Of a stretch of 34,187 nucleotides of DNA, positions 11,106-18,301 are shown piece by piece (the stretch's first letter is position 1; each line of letters opens with the position of its first letter). Below the pieces are notes generated by a model. It was not told the DNA's origin, searched no databases, and saw nothing but the letters and a program-made list of their open reading frames with translations. Both the position numbers and the translations under genes were made by a program. The stretch comes from Bacillus sp. FJAT-27245 (lineage in GTDB: Bacteria; Bacillota; Bacilli; Bacillales; Cytobacillaceae): NCBI RefSeq assembly GCF_001273955.1, contig NZ_LIGI01000001.1, positions 4,191,793-4,225,979 of the forward strand. Direction: 5' to 3'.

Positions 11106-11660
11106 TCACATCGGCAGCAGCAGTTTCAGGCCGAATGCCAGCAAAATCACGCCGCCAAGCGATTCACTGTAAGAGCCAAGCCAGCCCTGGACTTTTCTCC
11201 CCGCCAGAAGCCCCGCCCAGGTTAATACCGTCGCCGCAATCCCAAAACAAAGGATCGCCGCCATTGTCCTCGCTCCGTAAATACCCAATGTCAAACCAAC
11301 AGAAAAACTATCAAGGCTGACACTCAGCGCAAAAAATAAAAGCCCAAAACCGATCGGCGTAATCACGCTTTCCTGATCCTTTTTCAACCCAGCCCAAATC
11401 ATCTGGATTCCAAGCAGGATAAGCAGCAGGCCGCCAATCAGGGATGCGAATGCCCCAAACTGCTCGGACAGGAACCTGCCCGCAATTATCCCGACCAACG
11501 GCATCCAAACGTGAAAAACGCCAATGGTAATGCCGATTTTAAAAATCTGCCGCAGCCTGAGCCTGTACATCCCCATTCCCAGCCCAACGGAAAATGCATC
11601 CATTCCAAGCGCAAACGCCATCAGCAACAGTGTTGCCAACTCTCCAACCATCATCGACAT
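11106..11660 (-). CDS. mntP: Manganese efflux pump MntP
   Basis: A 184-residue protein with six membrane segments. The two halves carry the paired signature [14 protein letters not shown] and [15 protein letters not shown], whose aspartates lie in the metal path. MntP exports Mn2+ and protects cells from manganese excess. I start at the ATG 11660, which has GGGGAG nine bases upstream; an ATG at 11681 lies before that site. The 138-base upstream gap is too short and too dissimilar for a yybP-ykoY manganese riboswitch, so control, if any, is by another route. Confidence 0.93.
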   Translation of the reverse strand: MSMMVGELATLLLMAFALGMDAFSVGLGMGMYRLRLRQIFKIGITIGVFHVWMPLVGIIAGRFLSEQFGAFASLIGGLLLILLGIQMIWAGLKKDQESVITPIGFGLLFFALSVSLDSFSVGLTLGIYGARTMAAILCFGIAATVLTWAGLLAGRKVQGWLGSYSESLGGVILLAFGLKLLLPM

Positions 11661-11798
11661 CGTGACCAGCTCCCCGGACATGCTAGTTCATCATATGCAC
11701 GTCCAGGTTTGTTTAGAAGGATTGATTAACGGTTTGCGGACAGCCCGGCCGAGAAGGTGCAGCGTGCTTTTTTGGCAATTTATTTGTATCAAGGCCTA

Positions 11799-12851
11799 TC
11801 ATTCACCGGTTTCAGAAATAACCTTGCTCCCCGCGGCTTTCATCAAGCGGTTCATAATCGCATGGCCGACGCCTTCCTCCGGGAACATTTCGCTATAAAT
11901 CACATCGGCTTCGGATTCATCGAACATGCGAAGTGTATCATAAAGCGATGCTGCAACCGTCTCGAGCCTGTCGCGCCTCCCGCAGGCAATGACCACATCC
12001 GCCTTGTAGAAGCCGGCACTTTCCCCGGTGGTCAGGATGCCGGCCCGCTTACCCTCTTCCATTTGTTTTGTTGCGAGCAACTGCACGAATTCACGGCTTC
12101 CGGCAACCAAATAAAGCGGCGCTTCGGGAGCATAATGCCTGTACTTCATGCCCGGTGCTTTCGGTTTTGCATTCCCGCCGGCAAGTGCTGGATCGACCTC
12201 AACCCTGCCAATCACCGCTTCAAGCTGCTCCCTAGTGATTCCACCAGGGCGCAGGATGGTCGGGACAGCGCTCGTACAATCAAGCACGGTCGACTCGACC
12301 CCAACCCCCGTTGGTCCGCCATCGACAATTCCGGCGATTTTCCCGCTCAAATCTTCCGCTACATGCGCTGCCGTTGTCGGGCTTGGTTTTCCGGAACTGT
12401 TCGCACTCGGCGCGGCAATCGGAAGCCCGCACTCCTTCAGAATCGCAAGCGCAACAGGATGGTCCGGCATCCTGACCCCGACAGTCTCAAGCCCCACAGT
12501 CGCCTTCTCCGACAAGGCACCTTTTTTCTTTTGTAAAATAAGCGTCAACGGACCTGGCCAAAACGCATCCATCAGCCTGTCTGCCACGCTAGGAATTTCC
12601 TCTACAAAACTTGCCATCTGTTCTTTTTCAGCAATATGAATAATGAGTGGATTATCGGACGGCCTTCCTTTGGCCAGGAATATTTTAGCGACCGCTTCAT
12701 CATTCTCCGCATTTCCGCCAAGTCCATATACAGTTTCCGTAGGGAAGGCGACTACTTCATTTTCGGCCAGAAGCTCGGCTGCCTGTTTGATCTGTGGATT
12801 GTTTTTCAAGTTTTCCACAGCGTTATCCACTTTCCAACGTTTTGTTTCCAT
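11799..12851 (-). CDS. tsaC: L-threonylcarbamoyladenylate synthase (TsaC/Sua5, YwlC)
   Basis: This enzyme makes threonylcarbamoyl-AMP from threonine, bicarbonate and ATP, the first step of tRNA t6A37 synthesis. The 350-residue protein has the YrdC domain (FPTETVYGLGG, KGRPSDNPLIIH, SANSSGKPSPT) in its first 200 residues, followed by the Sua5 C-terminal domain (from about APGMKYRHYAPEAP). It is therefore the long Sua5/YwlC type. The ATG at 12851 (METKRW) matches the B. subtilis YwlC start and has AGGTGA upstream; further in-frame ATGs upstream would read through the promoter. The promoter abuts a DnaA-box cluster. Confidence 0.95.
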   Translation of the reverse strand: METKRWKVDNAVENLKNNPQIKQAAELLAENEVVAFPTETVYGLGGNAENDEAVAKIFLAKGRPSDNPLIIHIAEKEQMASFVEEIPSVADRLMDAFWPGPLTLILQKKKGALSEKATVGLETVGVRMPDHPVALAILKECGLPIAAPSANSSGKPSPTTAAHVAEDLSGKIAGIVDGGPTGVGVESTVLDCTSAVPTILRPGGITREQLEAVIGRVEVDPALAGGNAKPKAPGMKYRHYAPEAPLYLVAGSREFVQLLATKQMEEGKRAGILTTGESAGFYKADVVIACGRRDRLETVAASLYDTLRMFDESEADVIYSEMFPEEGVGHAIMNRLMKAAGSKVISETGE

Positions 12852-12933
12852 CGTTTCTTCACCTTTATCCATTTTCGCCATTCGTCCCAATATACAAGAC
12901 AAACGGGCATTATTCGAATCCTTTTTCCTTGAA

Positions 12934-12962
12934 AGTATAAAAGAAGCGAATGGCAAACACAA
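12934..12962 (-). promoter_or_regulatory. SigA promoter of tsaC
   Basis: TTGTGT (12957-12962) and TATACT (12934-12939) are 17 bases apart on the minus strand. The first perfect DnaA box begins only four bases upstream of the -35, so DnaA bound there could touch RNA polymerase. Confidence 0.6.
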
Positions 12963-12966
12963 GGTG

Positions 12967-13027
12967 TTATCCACAATTTGTGGATAACACTATAGGAATC
13001 GTGGATAACTTTGTGGATATATCCACA
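12967..13027. promoter_or_regulatory. DnaA-box cluster upstream of tsaC (ywlC)
   Basis: Two perfect DnaA boxes face each other (TTATCCACA 12967-12975, TGTGGATAA 12979-12987) inside a 27-base inverted repeat. One-mismatch boxes follow at 13000-13008, 13012-13020 and 13019-13027; the last two overlap in an 18-base perfect palindrome. More one-mismatch boxes lie at 12811-12819 and 12823-12831 in tsaC and at 13058-13066 in the GNAT gene. A DnaA-binding site upstream of ywlC is known in B. subtilis, as far as I recall. Confidence 0.85.
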
Positions 13028-13029
13028 AT

Positions 13030-13473
13030 TTAGAATTGAATTCTCATAAATACTGAGTTTTCCACATTTAGTATATCCATGACATGTGGCGATTGGAAAA
13101 ATGCCTCTGGAAGCTCACTCTTGACAATCATGCTGAAGCCGGCCATTTCAAAGAACGGAATTGCAGTCCTCTTATTCGTAGCCAGATAAACTGCTTTTAA
13201 CCCTTTCTGCTTTGCCAAAAGAAGCATTTGCTCAAACAGCATGAACAATTTCTGTCCACCCAGGCCTTCCGACAGTGCAAGCGACCTAAGAAGCCCGAAA
13301 TCACCAAATTGCATGATCCCTAGGCTTGCCTTTATTTCACCATCATCCTCCGCGATGAGGAATTGTTCCGCCGATTCCTCGTCAATGCCAGCCGTCCCCA
13401 AGCCCGCTTTTTGCAAAAATCCAATGATCCTTTCAAGGTCCTCCCGTGCACCGCTTTTCAATAACAACTCCAT
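13030..13473 (-). CDS. ywlB: GNAT family N-acetyltransferase, YwlB-like
   Basis: A 147-residue protein with the GNAT pattern. LLRSLALSEGLGGQKLFMLF is the strand-loop-helix that binds acetyl-CoA, and the end of the fold is seen in AVYLATNKRTAIPFFEMAGF. The substrate is unknown. Position next to tsaC and toward spoIIR matches ywlB of B. subtilis, which is also an uncharacterised acetyltransferase. The ATG at 13473 has AGGAG eight bases upstream; the GTG nine bases earlier overlaps that site and is rejected. The stop is 3 bases from the edge of the DnaA-box cluster, so the cluster lies between two genes read in the same direction. Confidence 0.82.
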   Translation of the reverse strand: MELLLKSGAREDLERIIGFLQKAGLGTAGIDEESAEQFLIAEDDGEIKASLGIMQFGDFGLLRSLALSEGLGGQKLFMLFEQMLLLAKQKGLKAVYLATNKRTAIPFFEMAGFSMIVKSELPEAFFQSPHVMDILNVENSVFMRIQF

Positions 13474-13568
13474 CTCTCCCACTCCTGTTCTATTAATCTA
13501 CTCTATGACTATGTAGGAGTGAAAAAGAATAGAACCATTTGAAAAGCATCCTAAGCCTGGATACACAG

Positions 13569-13648
13569 GAAAACTCACTTCCATGTCCAAACATGCGATA
13601 ACGTTGGACTCCCAACCTCCGAAAACTCATTTCTATGTCAAAACATAG
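13569..13648. repeat. Imperfect direct repeat carrying small hairpins
   Basis: Two copies of about 26 bases begin GAAAACTCA at 13569 and 13621, 52 bases apart, with about three differences. Each contains a short hairpin: CATGT-CCAA-ACATG at 13582-13595 and CTATGT-CAAA-ACATAG at 13633-13648. A C-G pair in one is replaced by T-A in the other. It sits in the 309-base gap between the GNAT and the GsiB-like genes, which otherwise holds only a terminator. No gene is seen there. Confidence 0.55.
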
Positions 13649-13745
13649 CTTTAAAGCAATATGCCGTATAAGATTTAAAAGTGTTTAATGCATTTCCCCC
13701 AAAATTCGTAATAACTTAAAACACCGGACTCCATTCTAAACGATG

Positions 13746-13774
13746 AAAAAGGTGCCCATTCGGTTGGGCACCTT
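13746..13774 (-). terminator. Intrinsic terminator of the GsiB-like gene
   Basis: AAGGTGCCC (13749-13757) pairs with GGGCACCTT (13766-13774), followed on the transcribed strand by TTTC. It lies 18 bases after the stop codon. Confidence 0.8.
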
Positions 13775-13791
13775 TATTCAATAAAACACTA

Positions 13792-14181
13792 TTATTTGTT
13801 GTCGTTCTTATCCCAGCGGGCTTTTCCACCTTTTTCGCCGATTTCCTCGTAGAATTCGCGATCATGGTTTTCGCTGGTCGCTTCGCCGCCTTTACGGCCG
13901 ATCTCCTGATAGAATTCCTTTCCATGGGACTCAGCTGTCGCTTCGCCGCCTTTACGGCCGATTTCCTGATAGAAATCCTTGTCATGGGACTCAGCTGTTG
14001 CTTCCCCGCCTTTACGGCCAATTTCCTGGTAGAATTCCTTGTCGTGGGACTCAGCTGTTGCTTCCCCGCCTTTACGGCCGATTTCCTGGTAGAAATCCTT
14101 ATCGTGCTTCCTGCTGGTCGCTTCTCCACCCATGCGTCCTGCTTCTTCTCGAGACATCTTTCCGTTGTTGTTTTTAGCCAT
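13792..14181 (-). CDS. KGG-repeat general stress protein, GsiB-like
   Basis: A very hydrophilic 129-residue protein made of five tandem 20-residue units of the form GRKGGEATAESHDKEFYQEI plus a partial last unit GEKGGKARWDKNDNK. This is the KGG/stress-induced family of GsiB, which resembles plant LEA proteins and is thought to protect cell components during drying, heat or salt stress. The repeats are also visible in DNA as 60-base units. I start at the ATG 14181 (MAKNNNGKMSREEAG) with AAGGAGTGA upstream; a further ATG at 14217 lacks a site. A SigB-type promoter precedes it. GsiB of B. subtilis has 123 residues. Confidence 0.9.
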   Translation of the reverse strand: MAKNNNGKMSREEAGRMGGEATSRKHDKDFYQEIGRKGGEATAESHDKEFYQEIGRKGGEATAESHDKDFYQEIGRKGGEATAESHGKEFYQEIGRKGGEATSENHDREFYEEIGEKGGKARWDKNDNK

Positions 14182-14226
14182 CGTTAAGATCACTCCTTCG
14201 AAGATTTTGTGTTGCACACTCCTTCT

Positions 14227-14251
14227 TTATCCGCTTCTCCACTTTAAAAAC
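14227..14251 (-). promoter_or_regulatory. Candidate SigB promoter of the GsiB-like gene
   Basis: GTTTTT (14246-14251) and GGATAA (14227-14232) are 13 bases apart on the minus strand, close to the SigB consensus GTTTAA-N12/14-GGGTAT. A SigA-like pair (TTACAA, 18 bases, TATAGT) lies slightly upstream, so dual control is possible. Confidence 0.5.
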
Positions 14252-14376
14252 ACTATACAAGCGATTGTTACCTACTTGTAATTGAGAGGAAATAAATTGG
14301 GAATAAAAAGGGTGAAATGGAAATTAATTTTGTTGCTTTTTATGTTTAATTTTTGAAATTACTATTCTTTAATAGC

Positions 14377-14399
14377 AAAAAAGCCTGCATGGCAGGCTT
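14377..14399 (-). terminator. Intrinsic terminator of spoIIR
   Basis: AAAGCCTGC and GCAGGCTTT form a 9-bp stem with a 3-base loop, followed by T residues on the transcribed strand. The left arm of the transcribed hairpin touches the spoIIR stop codon. Confidence 0.85.
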
Positions 14400-15262
14400 T
14401 AATTCATTAGCTTATTCCATAGTTCCACCACAAAAAACTTTACCTTTACCGGTTGTTCATCTTCCGAAACAAAAACTTTTTTAGAATAATTATTTTCGAG
14501 AGTTTCTTCACTTGTGAAATTAGTCCCCAGAAGCTCGTTCTTTTGGGCTAACTGCTCCTTCTGGCTACCGTTAATTTTGTCCTTAACTCCTCTAGCCAAA
14601 GCTTTTCCGCCCGAATAATCCTCACTGTTTTTTACTGTTTGCCCGGCTTCTTTTTTGCCAGTTCCTTTATTCATTATACGTTTTTCCTCAGAGTTCATTT
14701 CCTTTTTTTCCAGGCTGTTTTCTTCCTTCTGCCCATCCTCAAATCCCGGCGAGCTGACAGCTGTCCCGCTTGAAAAATCGAGAAAGCATAGAGGCGGGTA
14801 CAAAACGCACCACCAATTCGCGCCCTTGCCTTCACCAAGTGTAATCAGGATTGCCTCATACTTACCTGCCGGATAAAGGAACTGCCCGTAAAGCTTTGTC
14901 GGAAAGTTTACGATGCCAAACTCGGCCTTTGCACTTTGGCTAGACCCGTTTTCATCAAGAACTTCCCTGGCAATCGCCTCAATTTCCGGGAGATGCCCCT
15001 TGATTACCACCCTTGCCTCATCCATGCTCGTCAATTCGCCAACCCACTCCGTTATTTTCGCGTTGACCATATCGCGTACTTTCCGCTTTAATTCCTGGTC
15101 CGCCTCCCTGTCGCTATTCGCCAAAATCCTTAAACGGATGGCTTCACCCGGAATAATAATCTCCTCTTTTCCGGCTGCCTGTGTGTGCGGCGCATATATA
15201 TTTACGATCGTTCCGATTGATAAGGCCGCCAAGTACAGCCATACAATTAGTTTTTGATTCAT
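14399..15262 (-). CDS. spoIIR: Stage II sporulation protein R
   Basis: SpoIIR is made in the forespore, crosses to the intermembrane space and triggers SpoIIGA to process pro-SigE in the mother cell. The 287-residue protein has an N-terminal signal/anchor (LIVWLYLAALSIGTIVNIY), then the SpoIIR core with IRLRILANSD, NFPTKLYGQFLYPAGKYEA and GANWWCVLYPPLCFLDFS, and ends VKVKFFVVELWNKLMN. B. subtilis SpoIIR has about 224 residues. The excess is a polar, Lys/Glu/Asn-rich insertion between about residues 170 and 270, before the last core strand. The ATG at 15262 has GGTGG upstream; the ATG 12 bases earlier lacks spacing. A SigF promoter lies directly upstream. Confidence 0.94.
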   Translation of the reverse strand: MNQKLIVWLYLAALSIGTIVNIYAPHTQAAGKEEIIIPGEAIRLRILANSDREADQELKRKVRDMVNAKITEWVGELTSMDEARVVIKGHLPEIEAIAREVLDENGSSQSAKAEFGIVNFPTKLYGQFLYPAGKYEAILITLGEGKGANWWCVLYPPLCFLDFSSGTAVSSPGFEDGQKEENSLEKKEMNSEEKRIMNKGTGKKEAGQTVKNSEDYSGGKALARGVKDKINGSQKEQLAQKNELLGTNFTSEETLENNYSKKVFVSEDEQPVKVKFFVVELWNKLMN

Positions 15263-15287
15263 TTCCCCCACCATCCTTCACTATCAA

Positions 15288-15317
15288 CAGTCTGGCCAAA
15301 ATGGGAGAATCATAAAC
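15288..15317 (-). promoter_or_regulatory. SigF promoter of spoIIR
   Basis: GTTTA (15313-15317), a 15-base spacer and GGCCAGACTG (15288-15297) match the forespore SigF consensus GYWTA-N15/16-GGNNANAHTR at every fixed position. It ends about 25 bases before the spoIIR start, in line with the known SigF control of this gene. Confidence 0.75.
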
Positions 15318-15350
15318 TAGGAGAAATTTTTTTCAAAAGGAGCGCGTTGA

Positions 15351-15381
15351 AAAAATATAAAAACCCGGCCACTGCCGGGTT
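15351..15381 (-). terminator. Intrinsic terminator of the GSP17M-like gene
   Basis: AACCCGGC (15362-15369) pairs perfectly with GCCGGGTT (15374-15381) across a 4-base loop, followed by TTTATATTTTT on the transcribed strand. It isolates the stress gene from spoIIR. Confidence 0.88.
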
Positions 15382-15396
15382 AAACAATCATTATAA

Positions 15397-15714
15397 CTAT
15401 GCCGGCAACATCGCATGGCCGCGGCTTTTTTCCTTTAAAAGGACATACTTTCCTTCATTCAGGACCGTCGATTTCATCTGCGCCATCATGGCAGGGTCTG
15501 CCTCCTCGTGGAGGACGTACTCCTGTATGACGTCCCAGAGCAACTCGCCATCGGTCACCTGAATAACCGGAATGTCAATCTCTCCCTCAATACTGGCTTC
15601 CTCTTTAATAACAAGCGTCATATCCTCCGACCTGCAGCCGCTGTTTCTAAGTTCTTCTATGGCTGACTCCAGGCTTTGGATACTATCAAAGATGCCGACA
15701 ATGGCATTATCCAT
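15397..15714 (-). CDS. Small stress protein, possibly GSP17M/YflT-like
   Basis: A 105-residue soluble acidic protein. The N-terminus (AIVGIFDSIQSLESAIEELR) resembles the start of the general stress protein 17M (YflT) fold, a strand followed by a helix used to pair domains. The remainder has no motif I can name, so the family call is tentative. The ATG at 15714 follows GGGGGGAGAC. Support for a stress role comes mainly from its upstream sequence, which is a near-consensus SigB promoter. It ends at its own terminator, so it is a single-gene unit. Confidence 0.7.
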   Translation of the reverse strand: MDNAIVGIFDSIQSLESAIEELRNSGCRSEDMTLVIKEEASIEGEIDIPVIQVTDGELLWDVIQEYVLHEEADPAMMAQMKSTVLNEGKYVLLKEKSRGHAMLPA

Positions 15715-15753
15715 TTTGTCTCCCCCCGCGAGTAAAAGTGCCGACTGCTCTAT

Positions 15754-15779
15754 TTACCCTCTTTCCGAGACAGTTAAAC
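15754..15779 (-). promoter_or_regulatory. SigB promoter of the GSP17M-like gene
   Basis: GTTTAA (15774-15779), a 14-base spacer and GGGTAA (15754-15759) lie on the minus strand. The -35 is a perfect SigB match and the -10 differs at one base. The start would be about 30 bases before the coding region. Confidence 0.75.
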
Positions 15780-15813
15780 ACATTACCAAAATTTTTTACC
15801 AGTAAGCCCGAAA

Positions 15814-15862
15814 AGGTTAACTCCGTAATGGGGTTAACCTCCAGCGGAAAACCAACCGCTGG
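15814..15862. repeat. Two adjacent hairpins downstream of the GNAT remnant
   Basis: The first has an 11-bp stem (15814-15824 with 15830-15840, one G-T pair, core AGGTTAAC) and a 5-base loop. The second, touching it, has a 7-bp stem (CCAGCGG 15841-15847 with CCGCTGG 15856-15862). On the minus strand the pair ends in CTTTTCGG, so it could be a weak terminator for prfA-prmC. Confidence 0.55.
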
Positions 15863-15881
15863 TGGGTGACTTTATAACAGT

Positions 15882-16055
15882 TCATACATATACTAATTCG
15901 TCAGTGTAAGCACCATTGATGAATATGGAGTAGCGCTTTGTTCCCTCAATTTCATAGCCCGAGCTCCTGTGGACGCCAGTGGCAGCTCCATTATGGACCA
16001 TCACTGTCAGCCCAAGCCGGTGCATCCCATCCCCGGCCTGCCCATGCCACTCACC
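15882..16055 (-). pseudogene. Decayed GNAT acetyltransferase, C-terminal remnant
   Basis: Reading on directly in the prmC frame after its TAA gives 57 codons ending at TGA 15882. The product includes HRLGLTVMVHNGAATG, GYEIEGTKRYSIFING and AYTDELVYV, the ending of a GNAT acetyltransferase of the type with a tail LTV-HN-A---GFEIEGTKR. There is no start codon, ribosome site or N-terminal half, so it is a remnant left by deletion. The region 15715-16055 otherwise holds the SigB promoter and the hairpins. Confidence 0.8.
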
Positions 16056-16916
16056 TTAAGTTCGCCCGACGAATACCATCCGGTCTTTCCCATGCAGGTC
16101 ATTGATAATTTCCACATTGGCGGATGGGAATGTTTTTTTACATAAAGAAGCGACTGCAGCCCCCTGGCCTGCGCCTATTTCGAATCCGACAAGCGCCCGC
16201 CTGTTCAGGGCCCCAGGCAATTCCTCCATAAATCTTCTGTAAAAATCAAGGCCGTCACTGCCGGCGAACAATGCCCTGTGCGGCTCGTGTTCCGTAACGA
16301 CATCCGACATCCATGCCTTATCGCCCTCCGGAATATAGGGTGGGTTTGATAAAATAACATCGAAACGCTCCCCCGCCTCAATAAAGGGTTTCAAAAGGTC
16401 ACCCTCGACAAATGCCACATCCGCGCCAAGCCGGCGGGCGTTTTCCTCCGCCACCGCAAGGGAACCCGCCGCGATATCTGTCGCTGTAACAGTAAGCTCC
16501 GGCATTTCAAGTTTCATGGAAATTGCAATTGCCCCGCTGCCAGTCCCGATGTCAGCGAGCTTTATATTTTCAGCAGTGCCGAATATGGCCCTGATCCTTT
16601 TGAGCGCGCCCTCGACAAGCTCTTCGGTCTCGGGCCGTGGTATTAGAACTTCTTCATTTACCCTAAATGGCCGGCCATAAAATTCTTCCTGGCCAATCAT
16701 ATACTGGACCGGCTTTCCGGCAACATGCTCCCGGACCGCTTTTTCGAACCGTCTAAGATTGTCCGAAGCGATTTCATCCCTCATCGCCGCAAACAACGTT
16801 GTCCGGTCGATTCCGAGGATGTACCTCAGCAATACCTCCGCGGCGAATTCCTCCCGGCCCGCTTCCTTTAAAAAAGAAGAAGCCCAGTTCAGGGCTTCAT
16901 ATACTTTCTTACTCAT
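16056..16916 (-). CDS. prmC: Peptide chain release factor N5-glutamine methyltransferase
   Basis: PrmC methylates the glutamine of the GGQ loop in release factors and so raises termination efficiency. The 286-residue protein has the small N-terminal release-factor-binding domain, the SAM site [14 protein letters not shown] and the catalytic NPPY motif (N191-Y194, in [11 protein letters not shown]). I start at the ATG 16916 ([14 protein letters not shown]), which overlaps the end of prfA by 8 bases, a classic coupled pair of enzyme and substrate. A start 12 codons earlier would lie deeper in prfA with no advantage. A decayed GNAT remnant follows the stop in frame. Confidence 0.95.
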   Translation of the reverse strand: MSKKVYEALNWASSFLKEAGREEFAAEVLLRYILGIDRTTLFAAMRDEIASDNLRRFEKAVREHVAGKPVQYMIGQEEFYGRPFRVNEEVLIPRPETEELVEGALKRIRAIFGTAENIKLADIGTGSGAIAISMKLEMPELTVTATDIAAGSLAVAEENARRLGADVAFVEGDLLKPFIEAGERFDVILSNPPYIPEGDKAWMSDVVTEHEPHRALFAGSDGLDFYRRFMEELPGALNRRALVGFEIGAGQGAAVASLCKKTFPSANVEIINDLHGKDRMVFVGRT

Positions 16917-17982
16917 TTGAAGCACTTTCCAGCCTTTTGGATTGGTCTTCAAGGATTAGGGCGTCGATGACTTCATCGAGTTTCCCTTCAAGGATCTGAT
17001 CCAGCTTTTGGATAGTCAGCCCAATTCTGTGGTCGGTTACGCGGTTTTGCGGAAAGTTGTACGTACGGATGCGCTCGGAACGGTCTCCCGTACCGACGGC
17101 TGATTTGCGCACCTGGTCGTATTCCGCCTGTGCTTCGCGCTGGAACTTGTCATACACACGGGCACGGAGAATCTTCATCGCCTTATCCCTGTTTTTATGC
17201 TGGGATTTTTCATCCTGCATGGAAACAACGATACCAGTCGGAATATGTGTCAGCCGCACAGCAGACATCGTCGTATTGACGGATTGCCCGCCGGCGCCGC
17301 TTGATGCGAACGTGTCGAACCGGATATCCTTGTCATGGATTTCAACCTCGACTTCTTCAGCTTCCGGAAGGCATGCGACGGTTGCAGTCGAAGTATGGAT
17401 CCTTCCGCCTGATTCAGTTTCGGGCACACGCTGGACACGGTGCGCGCCGTTTTCGTACTTTAGCCTGGAGTATGCGCCGGTACCGTTGATCATAAAAATA
17501 ATCTCTTTAAAACCACCAAGGCCGGTCGGGTTCGCATCCATTACTTCCGTCTTCCAGCCCTGGGCTTCGGCATAGCGGCTGTACATTCGGTATAGGTCCC
17601 CAGCAAAGAGAGCCGCTTCATCGCCGCCGGCTGCCCCGCGTATTTCAAAGATAACGTTCTTGTCGTCGTTCGGGTCTTTCGGAATAAGCAGGATTTTCAG
17701 CTTTTCTTCAAGCTCCTCAATCTGCGCGGAAAGCTCGTTCACTTCCTCTTTCACCATTTCACGCATATCCCCATCAAGCTTTTCATCAAGCATAGCCTTG
17801 GCATCTTCCAGCTGGTTTTTTGCTTCCTTGTACTCACGGTAGACCGCGACAGTTTCCTGTATATCTGACTGCTCCTTGGAATATTCGCGGAGCTTTTTCG
17901 AATCATTTATAATGGCCGGATCGCTCAAAAGCTCATTCAGCTTTTCATAGCGGTCCTCAACAGCCTGAAGACGATCAAACAC
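16909..17982 (-). CDS. prfA: Peptide chain release factor 1
   Basis: RF1 reads UAA and UAG stop codons and triggers peptide release. The protein carries the codon-reading tripeptide P-E-T in [12 protein letters not shown] (about residues 187-189) and the catalytic GGQ in [14 protein letters not shown] (about 231-233), whose glutamine is the target of PrmC. I prefer the GTG at 17982, giving 357 residues. It lies 7 bases after AGGTG, and its product aligns with the start MLDRL of B. subtilis PrfA. The ATG at 17988 would touch the ribosome site. A strong promoter lies about 140 bases upstream. Confidence 0.96.
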   Translation of the reverse strand: MFDRLQAVEDRYEKLNELLSDPAIINDSKKLREYSKEQSDIQETVAVYREYKEAKNQLEDAKAMLDEKLDGDMREMVKEEVNELSAQIEELEEKLKILLIPKDPNDDKNVIFEIRGAAGGDEAALFAGDLYRMYSRYAEAQGWKTEVMDANPTGLGGFKEIIFMINGTGAYSRLKYENGAHRVQRVPETESGGRIHTSTATVACLPEAEEVEVEIHDKDIRFDTFASSGAGGQSVNTTMSAVRLTHIPTGIVVSMQDEKSQHKNRDKAMKILRARVYDKFQREAQAEYDQVRKSAVGTGDRSERIRTYNFPQNRVTDHRIGLTIQKLDQILEGKLDEVIDALILEDQSKRLESASNE

Positions 17983-18121
17983 ACTCATTCACCTCAGTTT
18001 TTAGTCCAAATCTTTTATTCTCCACTTTATACGGGCAGCTAACCATAGTGCGCAGCTTCACCAAAAATGATAAAAATGCTTTTTCACATGGCAGTAAGCC
18101 ACTGCCTTCAACCATCACTTT

Positions 18122-18150
18122 ATTATAATACAGCCGGAAATCTCCGTCAA
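18122..18150 (-). promoter_or_regulatory. SigA promoter of prfA-prmC
   Basis: TTGACG (18145-18150) and TATAAT (18122-18127) are 17 bases apart on the minus strand. The leader of about 130 bases contains a small hairpin GGCAGT-GGCTT-ACTGCC and no gene. Confidence 0.8.
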
Positions 18151-18242
18151 AGCCGCTAACAATCGACATTTGTTTCCGTTTCTATCAAACGGGAGGATTC
18201 GTTCCCGGACACAGGATTTTCGTTTCTTTTTTGCTTATCCAG

Positions 18243-18267
18243 GGTTAAATCCAGAAGATAAGGGTAT
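18243..18267 (+). promoter_or_regulatory. Candidate SigB promoter of the CDF transporter
   Basis: GGTTAA (18243-18248), a 13-base spacer and GGGTAT (18262-18267) give a perfect SigB -10 and a -35 with one mismatch. The start would be about 25 bases before the transporter gene. Confidence 0.55.
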
Positions 18268-18301
18268 TTTTTTTACAAAGAAACTGGAAAGGATGAGTCT
18301 C

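Noticed and set aside
11661-11798. Manganese riboswitch (yybP-ykoY) in front of mntP
   Set aside because: The gap is short and lacks the conserved elements of that riboswitch.
13569-13648. CRISPR-like array
   Set aside because: There are only two imperfect repeats, with no third unit and no cas genes.
13716-14129. Second repetitive open frame inside the GsiB-like gene
   Set aside because: Tandem 60-base repeats keep other frames open; only the KGG frame has a ribosome site and matches a known family.
18001-18169. Small open frame upstream of prfA
   Set aside because: It covers the prfA promoter and leader and has no start signal.
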